A stretch of DNA of 64,000 nt, taken from CBDCWO01 sp965223405 (lineage in GTDB: Bacteria; Bacteroidota; Bacteroidia; Chitinophagales; Saprospiraceae). How positions within the stretch are numbered: position 1 is the first letter of the stretch; the number at the start of each line of letters is the position of its first letter. The position numbers and the translations under genes were made by a program. The notes under the pieces were generated by a model. It was not told the origin of the DNA. It did not search any database and was given only the letters and a program-made list of their open reading frames with translations. Below, piece after piece: positions 36,664-45,564 of the stretch. Where the stretch lies: assembly GCA_965223405.1 (NCBI GenBank), contig CBDCWO010000006.1, positions 1,178,001 to 1,242,000 on the forward strand, written 5' to 3'.

Positions 36664-39045
36664 ATGATGAAATCAATTCATTGGGTATGGCTCATTCTAT
36701 GCCTGACTCTTTCCTATGTTCACGCTCAGCCACACAGCCAGACTATTAGGGGTCAAGTAATCGATAAAGAATCTTTGCTGCCCCTCATAGGAGTAAATGT
36801 GGCGCTAACCACCAGCGATCCCATTCGTGGATCGAGTACAGACGAAAATGGGCTCTACCGCCTGGAAGAAGTCCCCATCGGTCGCCACAATCTGGAATTT
36901 TCCTACCTGGGATATGAAATTACTCAGGTACCAAATATTATCGTGACCACTGGCAAAGAAGTGGTCCTGGAAATCGAAATGACCGAAGCTGTTCTGAAAA
37001 TGGATGAAATCGTAGTCAATGCACACTCCGAAAAAACTCAGGCGCTCAACGAAATGGCAATTGCCAGTGCCCGGTCCTTTTCGGTGGAAGAAACCGGTCG
37101 TTATGCATCCAGTCTGTTTGATCCGGCCCGTATGGCTATGAATTATGCCGGGGTTTCAACCACCGGCGGCACTTCAGACTTGTTCAATGAAATTATTGTG
37201 AGGGGAAACTCTCCACGTGGAATCCTCTGGAAACTTGAGGGTATTGAAATTCCTAATCCCAATCATTTTGGCAGTTTGGGAAACAGTGGTGGAGGCATCA
37301 GTATGTTGAGCTCTAGTCTGTTATCTACTTCAGACTTTTACACCGGAGCATTTCCGGCAGAATTTGGAAATGCCACCTCCGGTGTATTTGATCTTAATTT
37401 GCGCAAAGGAAACAATCACCAACGGGAGTATTCTTTTATGTTTGGCATTTTAGGTACCGAACTTGCTGCAGAAGGTCCAATCGGCAAACCGGGAGGGGCA
37501 AGTTATTTGATGAATTTTCGCTATTCCAGCCTCGCACTTTTGCAAAAAATAGGCTTGAATCCGGTCGGAGACATTCTTCCTGAATACGGTGACCTTTCCT
37601 TCAATATCCATTTGCCATTTGCGCATAATCAGGTCAACCTATTTGGACTTATGGGAAAAAACCAGGCCTTCTTTAATCCGATTGCTGATTCATTGGCATG
37701 GGAATCAGGAGATGACCGGTATGGATTTAACGAAAGACAAACTGTGGCCACCGTGGGCTTGTCACATCGCTGGTTGATTTCCGATCAGAGTTATTTACAT
37801 ACGGTAATTGCCGGATCACTAGATCAATCGGATGATGATGAATACTTTCTTAATGCCCGGGAAAATTACTTAAAAGTCAAAGACTTTCTCTATATATTTG
37901 ATAACCGGATTTACCGCATCTCCAGTACTTACCATCACAAAATAAATGCATCACACAATCTGGAAGTAGGAATGATCGGCAGCCGGCATCATTTTGACTT
38001 TAAATCCCAAAACTACTTCCCCAAGACTCAGACCTTAATTACTTACCTGGAGAATAAAGGCGTGGGCAACCAAATTCAAGCATTCGCTCAATGGAAATGG
38101 AGACCGAATGACCAATTAACTATAATTCCCGGGATTCACTTTACCCATTTTAGTCTTACCGGACAGCAGTCTTTTGAACCCAGACTTGCCATTAATTGGA
38201 AGGTCGACGATCGGACCCGAGTCTATCTAGCGACCGGATTCCATTCACGTCCGGAGCACCCGGCTTTCTATCTGGCCGAGTCGACCCAATCCGAACAAAA
38301 AAGAACCACGCCTAATATAGGCCTTGATTATCTTAAATCGGTACATCTGGTTGCCGGATATGATTTTCGCCTCAATACAAATCTTCAGTTTAAAATTGAG
38401 GCCTATTATCAACACTTGAAAGATGTTCCTGTAAATGCGGATCCTCAGTCAATGGGCACTATTCTTAACGTGCTGGATATATTCGATGTCCTTGACGGTG
38501 AACCTGCAATCAATGCCGGAAAAGGCAAAAACATCGGTATTGATCTGACGGTGGAAAAATCATTCAGCAGGAACTATTACTTTTTGTTTACCGGTAGTCT
38601 GTTTGACTCAAAATCCAAAGCCCACAATCAACCCTGGTTTAATACTCGATTTAACAGTAAATATCAAGGAAACCTGCTGGCCGGCAAGGAGTTTATTATC
38701 GGGAAACAAAAAAATAAAACTCTTGGTCTCAATGTCAAAGCAGTCATCAATGGGGGTAACCGTATGACTCCCATCCTGTTAGAAGCATCGAAAGCATCCG
38801 GGAAAGGTATTTACGACCATTCCAGGTTCTTGGAATCATCGGTCGGCACGTATTACCGGTTGGATGTAGGAATGAGCTATAAAATCAATCGATCCCGGCT
38901 CACACATTCCATTATGATCGATATCCAAAATGTCAGCAATCGCCTAAATCCCTTGGACAAATACTATAGTGGTTTTCTGGGAGCTATTCGTACAGAATAT
39001 CACACGGGATTGTTTCCCGTTTTGAACTACCGATTGACATTCTGA
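36664..39045 (+). CDS. TonB-dependent outer-membrane receptor with carboxypeptidase-regulatory-like domain
   Basis: A 793-residue outer-membrane protein: signal peptide to about 21 (LSYVHAQ), a CarboxypepD_reg-like beta-sandwich (about 25-110, GQVIDKESLLPLIGVNVALT, then DENGLYRLEEVPIGRH), a plug domain (about 125-235, with IIVRGNSPRGILWKLEGIEIPN) and a beta-barrel that ends in YRLTF with the usual terminal Phe. It imports an unidentified ligand using TonB-ExbBD energy. There is no SusD-like partner next to it, so it is not a SusCD pair. A ferric-chelate, vitamin or peptide substrate is possible. The leader has two tandem hairpins. Confidence 0.85.
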   Translation: MMKSIHWVWLILCLTLSYVHAQPHSQTIRGQVIDKESLLPLIGVNVALTTSDPIRGSSTDENGLYRLEEVPIGRHNLEFSYLGYEITQVPNIIVTTGKEVVLEIEMTEAVLKMDEIVVNAHSEKTQALNEMAIASARSFSVEETGRYASSLFDPARMAMNYAGVSTTGGTSDLFNEIIVRGNSPRGILWKLEGIEIPNPNHFGSLGNSGGGISMLSSSLLSTSDFYTGAFPAEFGNATSGVFDLNLRKGNNHQREYSFMFGILGTELAAEGPIGKPGGASYLMNFRYSSLALLQKIGLNPVGDILPEYGDLSFNIHLPFAHNQVNLFGLMGKNQAFFNPIADSLAWESGDDRYGFNERQTVATVGLSHRWLISDQSYLHTVIAGSLDQSDDDEYFLNARENYLKVKDFLYIFDNRIYRISSTYHHKINASHNLEVGMIGSRHHFDFKSQNYFPKTQTLITYLENKGVGNQIQAFAQWKWRPNDQLTIIPGIHFTHFSLTGQQSFEPRLAINWKVDDRTRVYLATGFHSRPEHPAFYLAESTQSEQKRTTPNIGLDYLKSVHLVAGYDFRLNTNLQFKIEAYYQHLKDVPVNADPQSMGTILNVLDIFDVLDGEPAINAGKGKNIGIDLTVEKSFSRNYYFLFTGSLFDSKSKAHNQPWFNTRFNSKYQGNLLAGKEFIIGKQKNKTLGLNVKAVINGGNRMTPILLEASKASGKGIYDHSRFLESSVGTYYRLDVGMSYKINRSRLTHSIMIDIQNVSNRLNPLDKYYSGFLGAIRTEYHTGLFPVLNYRLTF

Positions 39046-39224
39046 CTTGGGTATCGACAACAAGATGAGGAGAGGATCCATTTATAGGATCGCTCGTAAT
39101 TTAACTCAAATTGCGACGTATTGATTTATCATAATTAATTATCAATTATTTAAAGAAAAGAAGCTTGTTGAAAATAGAACAAAATGAGTGAAGTAAAGAA
39201 AATTAGGTAAGAAGGATACTCATA

Positions 39225-39247
39225 GGATCCCAGAGGGATCCAATTAG
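39225..39247 (+). repeat. Hairpin/AATTAG repeat unit 1
   Basis: Palindrome GGATCCCAGAGGGATCC (39225-39241) directly followed by AATTAG (39242-39247). Same layout as the units at 39275, 39395, 58063 and 58112. Confidence 0.65.
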
Positions 39248-39274
39248 GTTTGACATATCATGAAGTACCAGTTT

Positions 39275-39297
39275 CGACCCCAGAGGGGTCGTATTAG
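39275..39297 (+). repeat. Hairpin/AATTAG repeat unit 2
   Basis: Palindrome CGACCCCAGAGGGGTCG (39275-39291) directly followed by TATTAG (39292-39297). Differs from unit 5 (58112) by one base in the loop and one after it. Confidence 0.7.
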
Positions 39298-39307
39298 ATT
39301 TCTTCTT

Positions 39308-39327
39308 GATGTATCGCAACTTGAGTT
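39308..39327 (-). repeat. Second shared motif (AACTCAAGTTGCGATACATC)
   Basis: Read on the minus strand this is AACTCAAGTTGCGATACATC. A near copy, AATTCAAGTTGCGATGTATC, lies at 57874-57893 on the plus strand, and AACTCAAATTGCGACGTA at 39103-39120. All three copies are next to hairpin/AATTAG units. Confidence 0.55.
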
Positions 39328-39394
39328 AATTAGTCCCCACCTTGTTGTTAAAATCAACAGAATCCAATTAAGATAACCTAATGGTGATTGGAGT

Positions 39395-39420
39395 GATCCA
39401 CCCCGCCGGGATCGAATTAG
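39395..39420 (+). repeat. Hairpin/AATTAG repeat unit 3, imperfect
   Basis: GATCC...GGATC stem with a larger C/G-rich loop (39395-39413), then G and AATTAG (39415-39420). The stem sequence differs from units 2, 4 and 5 but the order hairpin-then-AATTAG is kept. Confidence 0.5.
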
Positions 39421-39516
39421 CTTTCCCTCTTTATGGTGAGATGAAGAAAGAAGTCAGTCAGATACTTGTTTTGATACGAAGATTCCTTTAAATTCATCTT
39501 CCGAAAAAATTTAAAT

Positions 39517-41775
39517 GTGAGACCAAGTTGGATAAAATGGGGTACAGTTATTGTCATAGGAGGACTGATTTCTGGTTTATTGTGGTTCAGTTGTTCGGAA
39601 ACAAAAGAAATCACTTCTCAGGTAGATTTTAATCAACATGTAAGACCTATTTTAAATGAAAAATGTTTAGGGTGTCATGGAGGTGTCAGGAAGTCAGGAG
39701 GTTTCAGTTTGTTGTTTGAAAAAGAAGCGTTTGGCCCTACGGAATCGGAACAGCCTGCTATTGTGCGTGGTGATCCTGAAAATTCTTCCTTGATCCAATT
39801 GTTGTATGAAGAAGATCCGGAATACCGCATGCCTCAGGATCATGCTCCCCTACCAGACAATGAAAAAGAAATTCTCAAAAAATGGATCGCGAACGGCGCT
39901 TCCTGGGATAAACCCTGGTCCTTTAAAATCCCTGAAAATGTAAATATCCCAGAGGTAAAACTCGAAACCTGGGTCTCCAATCCTCTGGATCATTTCATTC
40001 TCAATAAATTAGAAGATCTGAAGCTTGCTCCTAATGAGGAAGCTACCTGCCATACCCTAATCCGAAGAATGTGGTTGGATGTCACTGGAATGCCACCGGA
40101 TCGAGAGGATGTACTGCAATATTGCAAAAATCCTACCCCGGAAGCCTACATTTCACTGGTGGATAAAGCTCTAAATTCTACCTTTTATGGAGAGCATTTG
40201 GCAGCTATGTGGTTGGATCTGGCACGCTATGCAGATACTAAGGGTTATGAAAAAGATGCCCATCGGGAAATATGGAAATATCGCGATTGGTTAATCAAAG
40301 CTTTTAACCGGGATATGCCTTATGACGAATTTACCATACACCAATTGGCTGGTGATTTAATTCCGGACCCAACTCCTGAATCCATTATAGCCACAGCCTT
40401 TCACCGCAATACCATGACCAATGAAGAAGGTGGCACTGATGACGAGGAGTTTCGTGTCGCTGCTGTTATAGACCGGGTAAATACCACCTGGGATATCTGG
40501 CATGGATTATCATTCAGCTGTATCCAATGTCACGCTCATCCTTATGATCCATTTGTCGAAGAAGATTATTACCGAATGTACGCCTTTTTTAATCAAACTG
40601 CAGATTCGGATAAAGGTAATGAGTTCCCAACTGTCAAAGTATATACGGAAGAAGATCAGTTGCAAATTGGTGAAATAAAAACTTGGATCAAATCACTTAC
40701 AAAGAATAGCCCTGAATGGAAAATAGCGCAGGATTCTTTGCAAAGTTTTAAAGCCAGCAGTGTTCCGGTGATGCGAGAGTTGCAACCTGAACATCACCGC
40801 CAGACCTATATGTTTATTAAGGGGAATTTCCTCGACAAGGGTAAAGAGGTACTTCCTGGAACCCCAGCCTCTATGCATACATTTAAGGAGGAATGGCCCA
40901 AAAATAGATTGGGTTTGGCGTATTGGCTTACAGATAAAGCCAATCCGTTTACCGCCCGTGTGATGGTCAACCGGATATGGGCGCGAATATTTGGTCGTGG
41001 GATTGTAGAAACGGTGGAGGACTTTGGAAGTACCGGAATCAAACCTTCACACCCCCAACTATTAGACCACCTGGCCTACCAATTTATGTATGAATTTAAT
41101 TGGTCGATTAAAAAGCTCATCACCTATTTGGTCACCTCATCAACTTACAAACAAGATAGTAAACTCCTGGCCGAACATATAGACAAAGATCCACAAAACT
41201 ACTACTATGCCCGAGCTCCAAGAGTAAGGCTTACCGCTGAACAGATCCGGGATCAAGCCTTAAAGTTTAGTGGATTGATGAGCAATAGAATGTATGGACC
41301 ATCCGTAATGCCATATCAGCCTGAGGGTGTTTGGAAATCGGTTTATAATAGTCGATCCTGGGAGCAAAGTGGAGGTGAAGATCAATATCGCAGAGCGGTC
41401 TATACCTATTGGAAAAGGACCAGCCCTTATCCTTCTCTGATCATGTTTGACAGTCCCAGTCGTGAGTTTTGCGTAAACCGCAGAATTGCGACCAATACTC
41501 CACTACAGTCGCTGGTGACTCTTAATGATAAAACCTACATTGAAGTCTCCAATGCCTTAGCTGCAAAAATGAAAGAAAGAGGCAGCAATCTAGAGGAATA
41601 TATTCATTTCGGTTTTAATATGATCTTATTCCGGGATGCTACTGACGAAGAAATGTCCATATTAAAACATTTATACGAACAGGTTAAGGGAAAATATGGA
41701 ACCGAATTTGACAGTGAGTTAAGTGTTGTGGCCAATGCGCTGATCAATCTGGATGAAGTGATTACTAAAAGTTAA
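39517..41775 (+). CDS. PSCyt1-PSCyt2(DUF1549)-PSD1(DUF1553) cytochrome c-type protein
   Basis: A 752-residue exported protein. The N-terminus has a hydrophobic signal/anchor ending FSCSE (Cys26). A planctomycete-type cytochrome c domain follows, with one haem site Cys50-x-x-Cys53-His54 (CLGCHGG). DUF1549 (about 150-360, WLDLARYADTKGYEKD, then CIQCHAHPYDPF, a second CxxCH) and DUF1553 (about 460-740, NRIWARIFGRGIVETVEDFG) follow. The start is GTG at 39517; no ATG is available upstream in frame. The next gene, 14 bases on, is DUF1501, its usual partner. These pairs are abundant in Planctomycetota and present in marine Bacteroidota, where a role in breakdown of sulfated or other polysaccharides has been proposed but not proven. 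Confidence 0.85.
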   Translation: MRPSWIKWGTVIVIGGLISGLLWFSCSETKEITSQVDFNQHVRPILNEKCLGCHGGVRKSGGFSLLFEKEAFGPTESEQPAIVRGDPENSSLIQLLYEEDPEYRMPQDHAPLPDNEKEILKKWIANGASWDKPWSFKIPENVNIPEVKLETWVSNPLDHFILNKLEDLKLAPNEEATCHTLIRRMWLDVTGMPPDREDVLQYCKNPTPEAYISLVDKALNSTFYGEHLAAMWLDLARYADTKGYEKDAHREIWKYRDWLIKAFNRDMPYDEFTIHQLAGDLIPDPTPESIIATAFHRNTMTNEEGGTDDEEFRVAAVIDRVNTTWDIWHGLSFSCIQCHAHPYDPFVEEDYYRMYAFFNQTADSDKGNEFPTVKVYTEEDQLQIGEIKTWIKSLTKNSPEWKIAQDSLQSFKASSVPVMRELQPEHHRQTYMFIKGNFLDKGKEVLPGTPASMHTFKEEWPKNRLGLAYWLTDKANPFTARVMVNRIWARIFGRGIVETVEDFGSTGIKPSHPQLLDHLAYQFMYEFNWSIKKLITYLVTSSTYKQDSKLLAEHIDKDPQNYYYARAPRVRLTAEQIRDQALKFSGLMSNRMYGPSVMPYQPEGVWKSVYNSRSWEQSGGEDQYRRAVYTYWKRTSPYPSLIMFDSPSREFCVNRRIATNTPLQSLVTLNDKTYIEVSNALAAKMKERGSNLEEYIHFGFNMILFRDATDEEMSILKHLYEQVKGKYGTEFDSELSVVANALINLDEVITKS

Positions 41776-41789
41776 ATACCTAAAAATCA

Positions 41790-43250
41790 ATGAACCTGCA
41801 AGAAGAAGTAAAGTTTAAAAGTTTATCCTATACCACGCGAAGACATTTTCTAAAATCTTCGATCGGCGGTTTAGGTGCAATTGCATTGGGTTCCTTGTTA
41901 GGTTGTGGTACAAAACAAAATAGTAGGATGACTTCGATTACTGAGGGGCTGAGTCATTTTGCACCTAAAGCCAAAAGAGTTATTTATCTCCACATGGCGG
42001 GATCACCATCACAACTGGAATTATTTGATCATAAACCGGCCTTAAAAAATCTTGATGGGTTGGATTGTCCGGATTCTTTCTTGGAAGGTAAGCGGTTTGC
42101 TTTTATTGAAGGAGTTCCGAAGATGTTGGGGCCTCAATTTAAATTCCAACAACATGGTGAATCCGGTGCCTGGATTTCCGATCGACTTCCGGAGTTTTCC
42201 AAAGTTGTCGACGATGTGGTATTCCTGAAAGCCATGTATACCGATCAATTTAATCATGCTCCCGCCCAATTGCTGTTATACACAGGTTCACCGCGTCTGG
42301 GCCGGCCATGTATGGGTTCTTGGGTATCCTATGGACTTGGTTCGGAAAATGAAAACCTCCCATCCTTTGTGGTATTGGTATCCGGTGGTAAAACGCCCAG
42401 TGCAGGGAAGAGTCTGTGGGGAAGTGGCTTTTTACCTTCAGTCTACCAGGGAGTACAATGCCGATCGGAAGGAGATCCGGTTATGTTTATTTCCGATCCT
42501 GAAGGGATGGAGCGAGATGCTAAAAAACAAACCATTGATGCGATCAATCGGATAAACAAGTTGCAATACCGGGACGTAGGAGATCCGGAAATACTGACCA
42601 GAATCGAACAATATGAATTAGCCTACCGAATGCAAATGGCCGTTCCGGAAGTCATGGACATCAGCAAAGAACCAGAACATATACTACAAATGTACGGAGC
42701 CATACCCGGGGATGGATCTTTTGCCAATAATTGTTTGTTGGCCAGAAAGCTTATCGAAAACGATGTTCGCTTTGTACAACTATACCACTGGGGATGGGAT
42801 TCGCATGGTGCCAGTGAAAGTGAAGCCTTGCATACCGGATTTGTCAGGCAATGCAAGCAAGTGGATAAACCGATCAGAGCCTTGATAGAGGATCTGAAAC
42901 AAAGGGGATTGTTCGAAGAAACTCTTATTGTATGGGGCGGAGAATTTGGAAGAACACCCATGCGTGAGAACCGCGGTGGACGAGAAATGGTTTTCGTCGG
43001 GAGAGACCATCATATCGAAGCTTTTACTATGTGGATGGCTGGGGCCGGTTTGAAAAGAGGAATAAGTTATGGTGAAACTGATGAACTGGGGTACTATGGA
43101 GTCAAAGATCAAGTCCATGTTCATGATTTACAGGCCACTATTATGCATTTACTGGGATTCGACCACGAACAACTTACTTACCACTTCCAGGGAAGGGATT
43201 ATCGGCTTACCGATTTATATGGTAATGTCGTTCATGATATTCTAGCATAA
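41790..43250 (+). CDS. DUF1501 family Tat-exported lipoprotein (sulfatase-like fold)
   Basis: A 486-residue protein with a twin-arginine signal (TTRRHFLKS, Arg17-Arg18) that ends in a lipobox LLGC (Cys39), so it is folded before export and then lipid-anchored. The body carries DUF1501 motifs (HMAGSPSQLELFDHKP, then HWGWDSHG, VWGGEFGRTP, GRDHH), an arrangement like that of alkaline-phosphatase/sulfatase-fold enzymes with metal-binding Asp/His residues. It follows the PSD1 gene by 14 bases; the pair is a standard two-gene module. Substrate unknown. Confidence 0.85.
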   Translation: MNLQEEVKFKSLSYTTRRHFLKSSIGGLGAIALGSLLGCGTKQNSRMTSITEGLSHFAPKAKRVIYLHMAGSPSQLELFDHKPALKNLDGLDCPDSFLEGKRFAFIEGVPKMLGPQFKFQQHGESGAWISDRLPEFSKVVDDVVFLKAMYTDQFNHAPAQLLLYTGSPRLGRPCMGSWVSYGLGSENENLPSFVVLVSGGKTPSAGKSLWGSGFLPSVYQGVQCRSEGDPVMFISDPEGMERDAKKQTIDAINRINKLQYRDVGDPEILTRIEQYELAYRMQMAVPEVMDISKEPEHILQMYGAIPGDGSFANNCLLARKLIENDVRFVQLYHWGWDSHGASESEALHTGFVRQCKQVDKPIRALIEDLKQRGLFEETLIVWGGEFGRTPMRENRGGREMVFVGRDHHIEAFTMWMAGAGLKRGISYGETDELGYYGVKDQVHVHDLQATIMHLLGFDHEQLTYHFQGRDYRLTDLYGNVVHDILA

Positions 43251-43428
43251 ATAATTTACTCATCTGCGATACTCACAGGACACTAGAATAATTCAATATG
43301 AATTAAAAAATATCATCCCATTTTTTATGTCCATTTCGTATTAGATATTTTCAAGGATGACTATCCGGCCTTTTTTTGGGGATAATTAATTATATTAGCT
43401 TCAAAGGAAAACACTAAACCACTATTAC

Positions 43429-43980
43429 ATGTCCTGGGATGATCTACTCACTCGTATCCAAAGTGGAGACGACACTGTTCTTGATGAAGTTTATCTGCAC
43501 TTGCGCGAACCTTTTTTCTCGTATATGCGCAATTCATTCGCGATGGATCCCGAGAATACCAAAGAGCTATTCCAGTTAAGTATTGTGATCTTATATGATA
43601 ATGTAGTAACCGGCAAACTTACATCTTTAAACAGTGGACTTAAAACCTATCTTTTTGCTATAGGCAAAAACAAGGCCCTGGAACTCATCCGTGAAAAAAG
43701 GAAAATTAGTCAACATTTGGATGAAGTGTTGATTGAAACGATTCTTGATGAAGATGGAGTAGAAGATAAAAAACAATTAGAAAAAGACATCATGCAGGTA
43801 ACGCAAGCTTTGGAAGCTTTAGGTGATCCTTGTAAAAAGATTCTGCGACTCTTCTATTATAAACAATTGAGCATGAGTCAAATCAGTGAAACTCTCGCTT
43901 ACAAAAATGCAAAGACTACCAAAAACATAAAATACAAATGCATCAAAAGACTGCGAAGAGAGTTTAATAAACAAAAATGA
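43429..43980 (+). CDS. ECF-type sigma factor, orphan paralogue
   Basis: A 183-residue sigma-70 family protein with region 2 (LREPFFSYM, then ENTKELFQLSIVILYDNV) and region 4 (LGDPCKKILRLFYYKQLSMSQISETL). By eye it shares more than half its residues with the sigma factor at 17864, with collinear identical blocks throughout. There is no anti-sigma gene next to it: upstream is DUF1501 and downstream, after about 230 bases, a dihydroorotase-like gene. It may be controlled by a distant anti-sigma, possibly the one at 18421, or by its own expression level. Confidence 0.85.
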   Translation: MSWDDLLTRIQSGDDTVLDEVYLHLREPFFSYMRNSFAMDPENTKELFQLSIVILYDNVVTGKLTSLNSGLKTYLFAIGKNKALELIREKRKISQHLDEVLIETILDEDGVEDKKQLEKDIMQVTQALEALGDPCKKILRLFYYKQLSMSQISETLAYKNAKTTKNIKYKCIKRLRREFNKQK

Positions 43981-44118
43981 ATTGTTTCTTATCGACTCTA
44001 CACCACACGGTTTAATATATGCTTAGCGCATCCATATTAGACTGAAACGATTTGACCAAATATGGATAATTCTAATTTATAATTATCAATTTCCAATTTT
44101 TCAAAATATATTCGCATC

Positions 44119-44217
44119 ATGAAGCCGGATCACTTGCTGGTTACCAGTAATAATATTCCTTTTCTTTCAACCGGCATGGGTAGTGATCATAAGGTTTATG
44201 GAAAAACAGACGCATGA
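44119..44217 (+). CDS. Possible 32-residue leader ORF overlapping the dihydroorotase-like start
   Basis: An ATG frame of 32 codons (MKPDHLLVTSNN... to ...GKTDA) whose TGA overlaps the ATG of the next gene as ATGA (44214-44217). The overlap is a classic translational-coupling layout and the frame ends exactly there, but composition gives no family hint. It could equally be chance. Confidence 0.25.
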   Translation: MKPDHLLVTSNNIPFLSTGMGSDHKVYGKTDA

Positions 44218-45485
44218 ATTTGTTGCTTAAGCAATGTACGATCATCGATCCCCTTTCTTCCAGGCACGGTCAAAAACTTGATCTCTTGATCCGCAAGGGA
44301 GAAATTCAAAATATTGCAAAAAAAATTTCCAGTTTTCCTTCCAAAACCAAAATTGTCAAATCGAAGAATTTGCATGTGAGTATAGGTTGGATGGATTTGA
44401 TGCCTTTTTCAGGTGAGCCTGGTTTAGAGCATCGGGAAACCATTGATACGTTGTGTCAGGCTGCCGCAGTTGGTGGTTATACCGCCATTGCACCCGCTCC
44501 AAACACCTATCCTCCCGTAGATAGCAAATCCGCCATTAACTATTTGAAAAGCAAGTCCTCTACTTTTGGTGTGGATCTATATCCGATTGCTTCAATTTCT
44601 TCTCATGCTCAGGGGGTCGATATTGCTGAATTTCTGGATTTATTTCATGCCGGAGCTATTGCCTTTTCAGATGGCTTACAACCCATCCAGGATAGCGGCC
44701 TGTTACTCCGTTCTCTGCAGTACGCCAAAACGTTTAATGGTTTGATTATCAATCACCCTTATAATGAGAAATTGGCTTATGAAGGCATGATTCACGAGGG
44801 GAATGTCAGCGTGGCATTAGGTATGAAGGGAATCCCCAGTATGAGTGAAGAAATCATGTTGAACCGGGATTTGGAATTATTGATCTATTCAAAATCTCGC
44901 CTGCATGTCCTGAACATCTCTTCAAAGGGGTCACTGAAATTAATACAGGCAGCGAAAAAGAAAGGATTGGAGGTGTCCGCTTCCGTGCCAGTAATGAACC
45001 TGGTGCACAATGATACCTCCTGTGAGGATTTCAATGAAAACTTTAAAGTATTACCTCCATTGCGAGAAGAATCGGATCGTCAGACCCTGGTAAAAGGGAT
45101 TAAAAACGGACAAATAGATGTCATCACTTCCAACCATGTTCCTCACGATCCCGAAGCAAAATCATTGGAATTCTCCTATTCGGCTTTCGGAGCCATCGGT
45201 TTGGAAACCTGTTTTCCAATATTTAATACGACCTTCCCTGATCAACTGGACTTATTTGTGGAAAAAGTTGCCTACAATCCGCGCAAAATATTAGGAATAT
45301 CCGCCCCGGAAATTCGAGAAAATACCACTGCTAATTTGACTGTTTTTGATCCATCGAGTGAATTTGAGTATAACCTTGATGACATTCGATCACTATCGAA
45401 AAACAGCCCTTATATTGGAAAATCGTTTATCGGTAAGGTAATAGGTATTGTAAACGGTAATAAATTTATCGAAAACCGATTGTAA
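44214..45485 (+). CDS. Dihydroorotase-like protein lacking metal ligands
   Basis: A 423-residue amidohydrolase-fold protein of the dihydroorotase family by overall layout (IIDPLSSRHGQKLDLLIRKG, GEPGLEHRETIDTLCQAAAVGG, FGAIGLETCFPIF). However, the metal-binding DxHxH is D61-L-M63-P-F65, both His being replaced; the usual HV-x-H/S region reads HVLNISS, and TDHAPH is TSNHVPH. It therefore probably cannot bind the zinc pair, and resembles the non-catalytic PyrC-like subunits that support aspartate transcarbamoylase, or the divergent second dihydroorotase common in Bacteroidota. It leads a run that continues with DUF4199 and glycosyltransferase genes. Confidence 0.7.
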   Translation: MNLLLKQCTIIDPLSSRHGQKLDLLIRKGEIQNIAKKISSFPSKTKIVKSKNLHVSIGWMDLMPFSGEPGLEHRETIDTLCQAAAVGGYTAIAPAPNTYPPVDSKSAINYLKSKSSTFGVDLYPIASISSHAQGVDIAEFLDLFHAGAIAFSDGLQPIQDSGLLLRSLQYAKTFNGLIINHPYNEKLAYEGMIHEGNVSVALGMKGIPSMSEEIMLNRDLELLIYSKSRLHVLNISSKGSLKLIQAAKKKGLEVSASVPVMNLVHNDTSCEDFNENFKVLPPLREESDRQTLVKGIKNGQIDVITSNHVPHDPEAKSLEFSYSAFGAIGLETCFPIFNTTFPDQLDLFVEKVAYNPRKILGISAPEIRENTTANLTVFDPSSEFEYNLDDIRSLSKNSPYIGKSFIGKVIGIVNGNKFIENRL

Positions 45486-45564
45486 GTGGGATTTGCTTAA
45501 GGTTTGGTCGAAAATTCCAGAAAAACCTTTAAATAATTATTATTTTCAAAACAAAATTTTAGCC

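Larger units (their letters stand above)
39046..39516. other. Intergenic region rich in hairpin/AATTAG repeats
   Basis: 471 bases without a supported gene. It holds three GC-rich hairpin units each followed by A/TATTAG (listed separately), a degenerate hairpin (GGATCC...GGATC) at about 39074-39091, and two copies of the motif AACTCAA(A/G)TTGCGA in opposite orientation (39103-39120 and 39308-39327). Confidence 0.6.

Noticed and set aside
43320..43390. Terminator-like sequence before the orphan sigma gene
   Set aside because: The best stem (TATCC/GGATA) is short and the T-run lies in the loop, not after the stem.
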